Below, one piece after another: positions 61,515 through 64,000 of a stretch of 64,000 nucleotides of DNA. Both the position numbers and the translations under genes were made by a program. The notes under the pieces were generated by a model, which made no database searches, had not been told where the DNA came from, and saw nothing but the letters and a program-made list of their open reading frames with translations. This DNA comes from Pseudobutyrivibrio ruminis DSM 9787. Its GTDB lineage: Bacteria; Bacillota; Clostridia; Lachnospirales; Lachnospiraceae. The stretch is from contig NZ_OBMR01000008.1 of NCBI RefSeq assembly GCF_900218035.1, positions 124,001-188,000 of the forward strand, given 5' to 3'. The stretch's first letter is position 1, and each line of letters starts with the position of its first letter.

Positions 61515-63173
61515 ATGAAGAAAAATGTAAAGAGATTCGCAGCAGCCGCTCTTGCTATGACTATGGCAGCGTCAGCATTCACAGGCTGTGGATCAAAGGG
61601 TAACAGCGCAAGCAACGCAGACAAGGTAGATGTATCAAATCTATCATTTCCTTTGGATGAGAAGGTAACAATCACAGGTATGATTAGCTATCCAACAGGA
61701 ACAGAGGAGGAGCCAAACAATCGTACAATCTTCAAAAGACTTGAGGATGACACAAACGTACATGTTGAATGGACAGCCATTTCTTCAGATCAGTGGGGCG
61801 ACAAGATTTCATTGAATATGGCTAATGTAAACACACTTACAGATTTCGTATTTAACGCAGGCTTCAGTGATAGTGATCTTTTAAGATACGCTGATCAGGG
61901 CGTTATCATTCCTGTAGAGGATTACATTGATGAGTATATGCCAAACTTAAGCACTGTATTCGAGAAGTATCCAGAATACCGTACAATGTGCGAAGATGAA
62001 GATGGTCACATCTGGGCATTACCATGGATTGAGCAGCTTGGTTCAGAGAAGACTGCTATCCAGACAGTTGGTAACAACATGACATTCATCAACCAGAAGT
62101 GGTTAGATTTCCTTGGACTTGAAACACCTACAACAGTAGATGAGTTTGAGCAGGTTCTTTTAGCTTTCCAGGAGCACTCAAGTGAGCTTCAGAAAGAGTT
62201 CAACATTGATGGTGACATCATTCCTATGTCTTGCATCGTAAATGATCAGGATCCAAACCTTTTGATTAATGGTTTTGGCGATGGTATCGGTGATGTAGAT
62301 ATGGGTCAGCATATTGCAGTAAATGATGACGGAAAAGTTGTATGTACTGCAACTACAGATGGTTTTAGAGATGGTGTAGAATGGTTACATAAGCTTTACA
62401 GCGAAGGCTTAATCGATCCAGAGTGCTTCACACAGGATTGGTCAACATACGTTGCAAAGGGTAAATCACACAGATATGGTGTATGCTTCTCATGGGATGT
62501 TGCAAACATCGACAACATTCAGGACTATGTTCCACTTGCAGCTCTTAAGGCAGATACAGTAAGCGTTACTCCACAGAATGGTTCATTTACTTCTGGTTTT
62601 GATAGAGGACGTTGCGTAGTAACAAGTGTATGTTCAAACCCTGCATTAGTATGTGCTTGGTTAGATCAGATGTATGATCCATTCCAGTCTCCACAGAACA
62701 ACTGGGGTACATACGGCGAGGATGATGATTTCGATATCTTCGAGCTTAGCGAGAATGCAAACGGCGAGCCAATGCTTAAGCATGCAGCTTTAGGTGATGC
62801 TTCACCTGTTGAGGTTCGTGAGGCAGAGTGCGTAAGCGGACCACTTGCAGTATTAGATGAGTACTATGATGTATACGTAACATGCCCAGATGATGCCCAG
62901 TATCGTCTTGATTGGATTAAGGACTACTACACAGATGATATGCACTGCAAGTATGTATATCCAAAGGTATTTATGTCTGCTGATGATACAGAAAAGCTTT
63001 CAGCTATTCAGACAGATTTAGTATCATATTTAAATTCAAGCAAGGCTGAGTTTATCAGAGATGGTATTACAGATGCTACTTGGCAGTCATACCTTGATCA
63101 GGTAGATAGCTACGGCTTAGATCAATATTTGGAAATCTATCAGAAGTACTTTGATGATTTCTATGCTAATTAA
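61515..63173 (+). CDS. Sugar ABC transporter substrate-binding lipoprotein, LipO type
   Basis: A 552-residue lipoprotein with lipobox FTGC (Cys25), longer than ordinary sugar-binding proteins as usual for the LipO/LplA group that pairs with LplB/YtcP permeases. It has FKRLEDDTNVHVEWTAIS, LPWIEQLGS and the NNMTFINQKWLDFLGLETPT stretch typical of this group. Its substrate is probably a fructo-oligosaccharide, inferred from the GH32 gene downstream and the GH32-clan lipoprotein in the neighbouring unit. AGGAGA precedes the ATG. Confidence 0.93.
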   Translation: MKKNVKRFAAAALAMTMAASAFTGCGSKGNSASNADKVDVSNLSFPLDEKVTITGMISYPTGTEEEPNNRTIFKRLEDDTNVHVEWTAISSDQWGDKISLNMANVNTLTDFVFNAGFSDSDLLRYADQGVIIPVEDYIDEYMPNLSTVFEKYPEYRTMCEDEDGHIWALPWIEQLGSEKTAIQTVGNNMTFINQKWLDFLGLETPTTVDEFEQVLLAFQEHSSELQKEFNIDGDIIPMSCIVNDQDPNLLINGFGDGIGDVDMGQHIAVNDDGKVVCTATTDGFRDGVEWLHKLYSEGLIDPECFTQDWSTYVAKGKSHRYGVCFSWDVANIDNIQDYVPLAALKADTVSVTPQNGSFTSGFDRGRCVVTSVCSNPALVCAWLDQMYDPFQSPQNNWGTYGEDDDFDIFELSENANGEPMLKHAALGDASPVEVREAECVSGPLAVLDEYYDVYVTCPDDAQYRLDWIKDYYTDDMHCKYVYPKVFMSADDTEKLSAIQTDLVSYLNSSKAEFIRDGITDATWQSYLDQVDSYGLDQYLEIYQKYFDDFYAN

Positions 63174-63205
63174 GAAATAAAACACGGAAGGAATTATAAA
63201 TACCA

Positions 63206-64000
63206 ATGAGCAGTCAAACACTTAGAGAGGCGAGAAAATACGAGGAGGTCTATGAGAAATTAATACCTGAGGAGGATAGACCAAAGTTTCATTTATCGCC
63301 TAGGGTTGGTTGGATGAATGACCCTAATGGATTAAGTTATTATGAAGGGAAGTATCATTTATTCTACCAGTATCATCCATATGATGCACACTGGGGCCCA
63401 ATGCATTGGGGCCATGCCACAAGTACTGATTTGCTTCATTGGGAGTTTCTTCCAGTTGCTTTGGCTCCAGATGAGTTCTACGACAAGGATGGCGTCTTCT
63501 CAGGAAGTGCCATCACTCTAGAGGATGGCAGACATCTTCTTATCTACACTGGCGTTATGAAAAGAACAGCTGAAAATGGTCAGATGAAAGAGTTCCAGAC
63601 ACAGTGTATAGCAGTCGGTGACGGATTAGATTACGAGAAATACGAAAACAATCCTGTTATTAATTCAGACCTTATCCCTGAGGGGTCAAGCAAAACAGAT
63701 TTTAGAGATCCAAAGATTTGGAAAAAAGAAGATGGCAGCTACAGATGTTTAGTTGCCAACAGAGCACCAGATGGAAGTGGACATTTACTTCTATTTAAGA
63801 GTGCAGATTGCATTCACTGGGAGTTCGAGAAAATATTTGCAAAGAATGAGCGCAGATATGGTCTCATGTGGGAATGTCCAGACTTCTTTGAATTAGAAGG
63901 CAAAGGTGTTCTTTTAACAAGTCCACAGGATATGCTTCCTGAAGGATTTGAATTCCACAACGGCAATGGTAACCTCTGCATAATTGGTGATTTCGATTCT
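63206..64000 (+). CDS. Cytoplasmic GH32 beta-fructofuranosidase (partial, runs off the window)
   Basis: The first 265 residues of a GH32 enzyme. The nucleophile motif is VGWMNDPNGLSYY, with HLFYQYHPYDAHWGPMHWGH, the stabiliser FRDPKIW and the acid/base MWECPDFFEL all intact. No signal peptide, so it is intracellular and splits imported sucrose or fructo-oligosaccharides. The only good start is ATG 63206; AAGGAA lies 13 bases upstream, a rather long spacing. It is last visible in the importer operon, 32 bases after the binding-protein gene. Confidence 0.95.
   Translation, partial: MSSQTLREARKYEEVYEKLIPEEDRPKFHLSPRVGWMNDPNGLSYYEGKYHLFYQYHPYDAHWGPMHWGHATSTDLLHWEFLPVALAPDEFYDKDGVFSGSAITLEDGRHLLIYTGVMKRTAENGQMKEFQTQCIAVGDGLDYEKYENNPVINSDLIPEGSSKTDFRDPKIWKKEDGSYRCLVANRAPDGSGHLLLFKSADCIHWEFEKIFAKNERRYGLMWECPDFFELEGKGVLLTSPQDMLPEGFEFHNGNGNLCIIGDFDS

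Overview
The window looks like a low-GC Firmicutes chromosome, most likely a fibre-degrading gut or rumen member of the Lachnospiraceae close to Butyrivibrio or Pseudobutyrivibrio. I infer this from the plant-polysaccharide gene content (GH5, GH43, GH120 and GH32 enzymes, several sugar ABC importers without their own ATPase), the PPi-type phosphofructokinase, CIRCE-controlled heat-shock genes and strong AGGAGG ribosome sites. There are no rRNA or tRNA genes, insertion sequences, phage genes or CRISPR arrays that I can see. The gene order reads as ordinary chromosome with catabolic islands.

Layout. 1-2.6 kb: end of a zinc/manganese ABC transporter (ATPase tail, permease, associated lipoprotein), a small unknown gene and a DUF2798-type membrane protein. 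2.8-7.3 kb: a chemoreceptor, a phosphofructokinase, small membrane and unknown proteins, and an XRE regulator with a perfect 20-bp palindromic operator candidate. 7.3-18.4 kb: a long same-strand run in which an exported GH5 endoglucanase is stop-start fused to aminopeptidase P, followed by polA, coaE, a long FtsA-like protein, a WalJ-type hydrolase and the ACT/PFL (UPF0237/UPF0210) pair.

18.4-35.2 kb is a pentose island: two sugar ABC importers (each binding protein plus two permeases, no ATPase), two AraC-type regulators, an intracellular GH43 and an intracellular GH120 beta-xylosidase, and araA, transaldolase, an FGGY kinase and araD. Together they can import arabino-xylo-oligosaccharides, release xylose and arabinose in the cytoplasm, and pass arabinose to xylulose-5-phosphate and the pentose phosphate pathway.

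35.2-38.2 kb is a CsoR-CopA copper-efflux operon with two operators; its CopA carries a C-terminal metallochaperone domain preceded by an internal ribosome site. 38.2-38.9 kb is non-coding but full of nested inverted repeats. 38.9-49.8 kb holds hsp20 and clpB (each under a CIRCE operator), an oppABCDF oligopeptide importer, an unknown protein and an esterase.

49.8-64 kb is a probable fructan utilisation locus: two closely related LacI regulators, a GH32-clan lipoprotein, a 1502-residue membrane-anchored protein made of eight tandem modules of about 175 residues, a DUF624 protein with an unknown partner, an LplB/YtcP-type ABC importer with its binding protein, and a cytoplasmic GH32 enzyme running off the window. 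The two divergent control regions share the palindrome GTGCAAAYGCAC. The eight-module protein is the most novel object in the window; the structured non-coding region and the CopA internal start come next.
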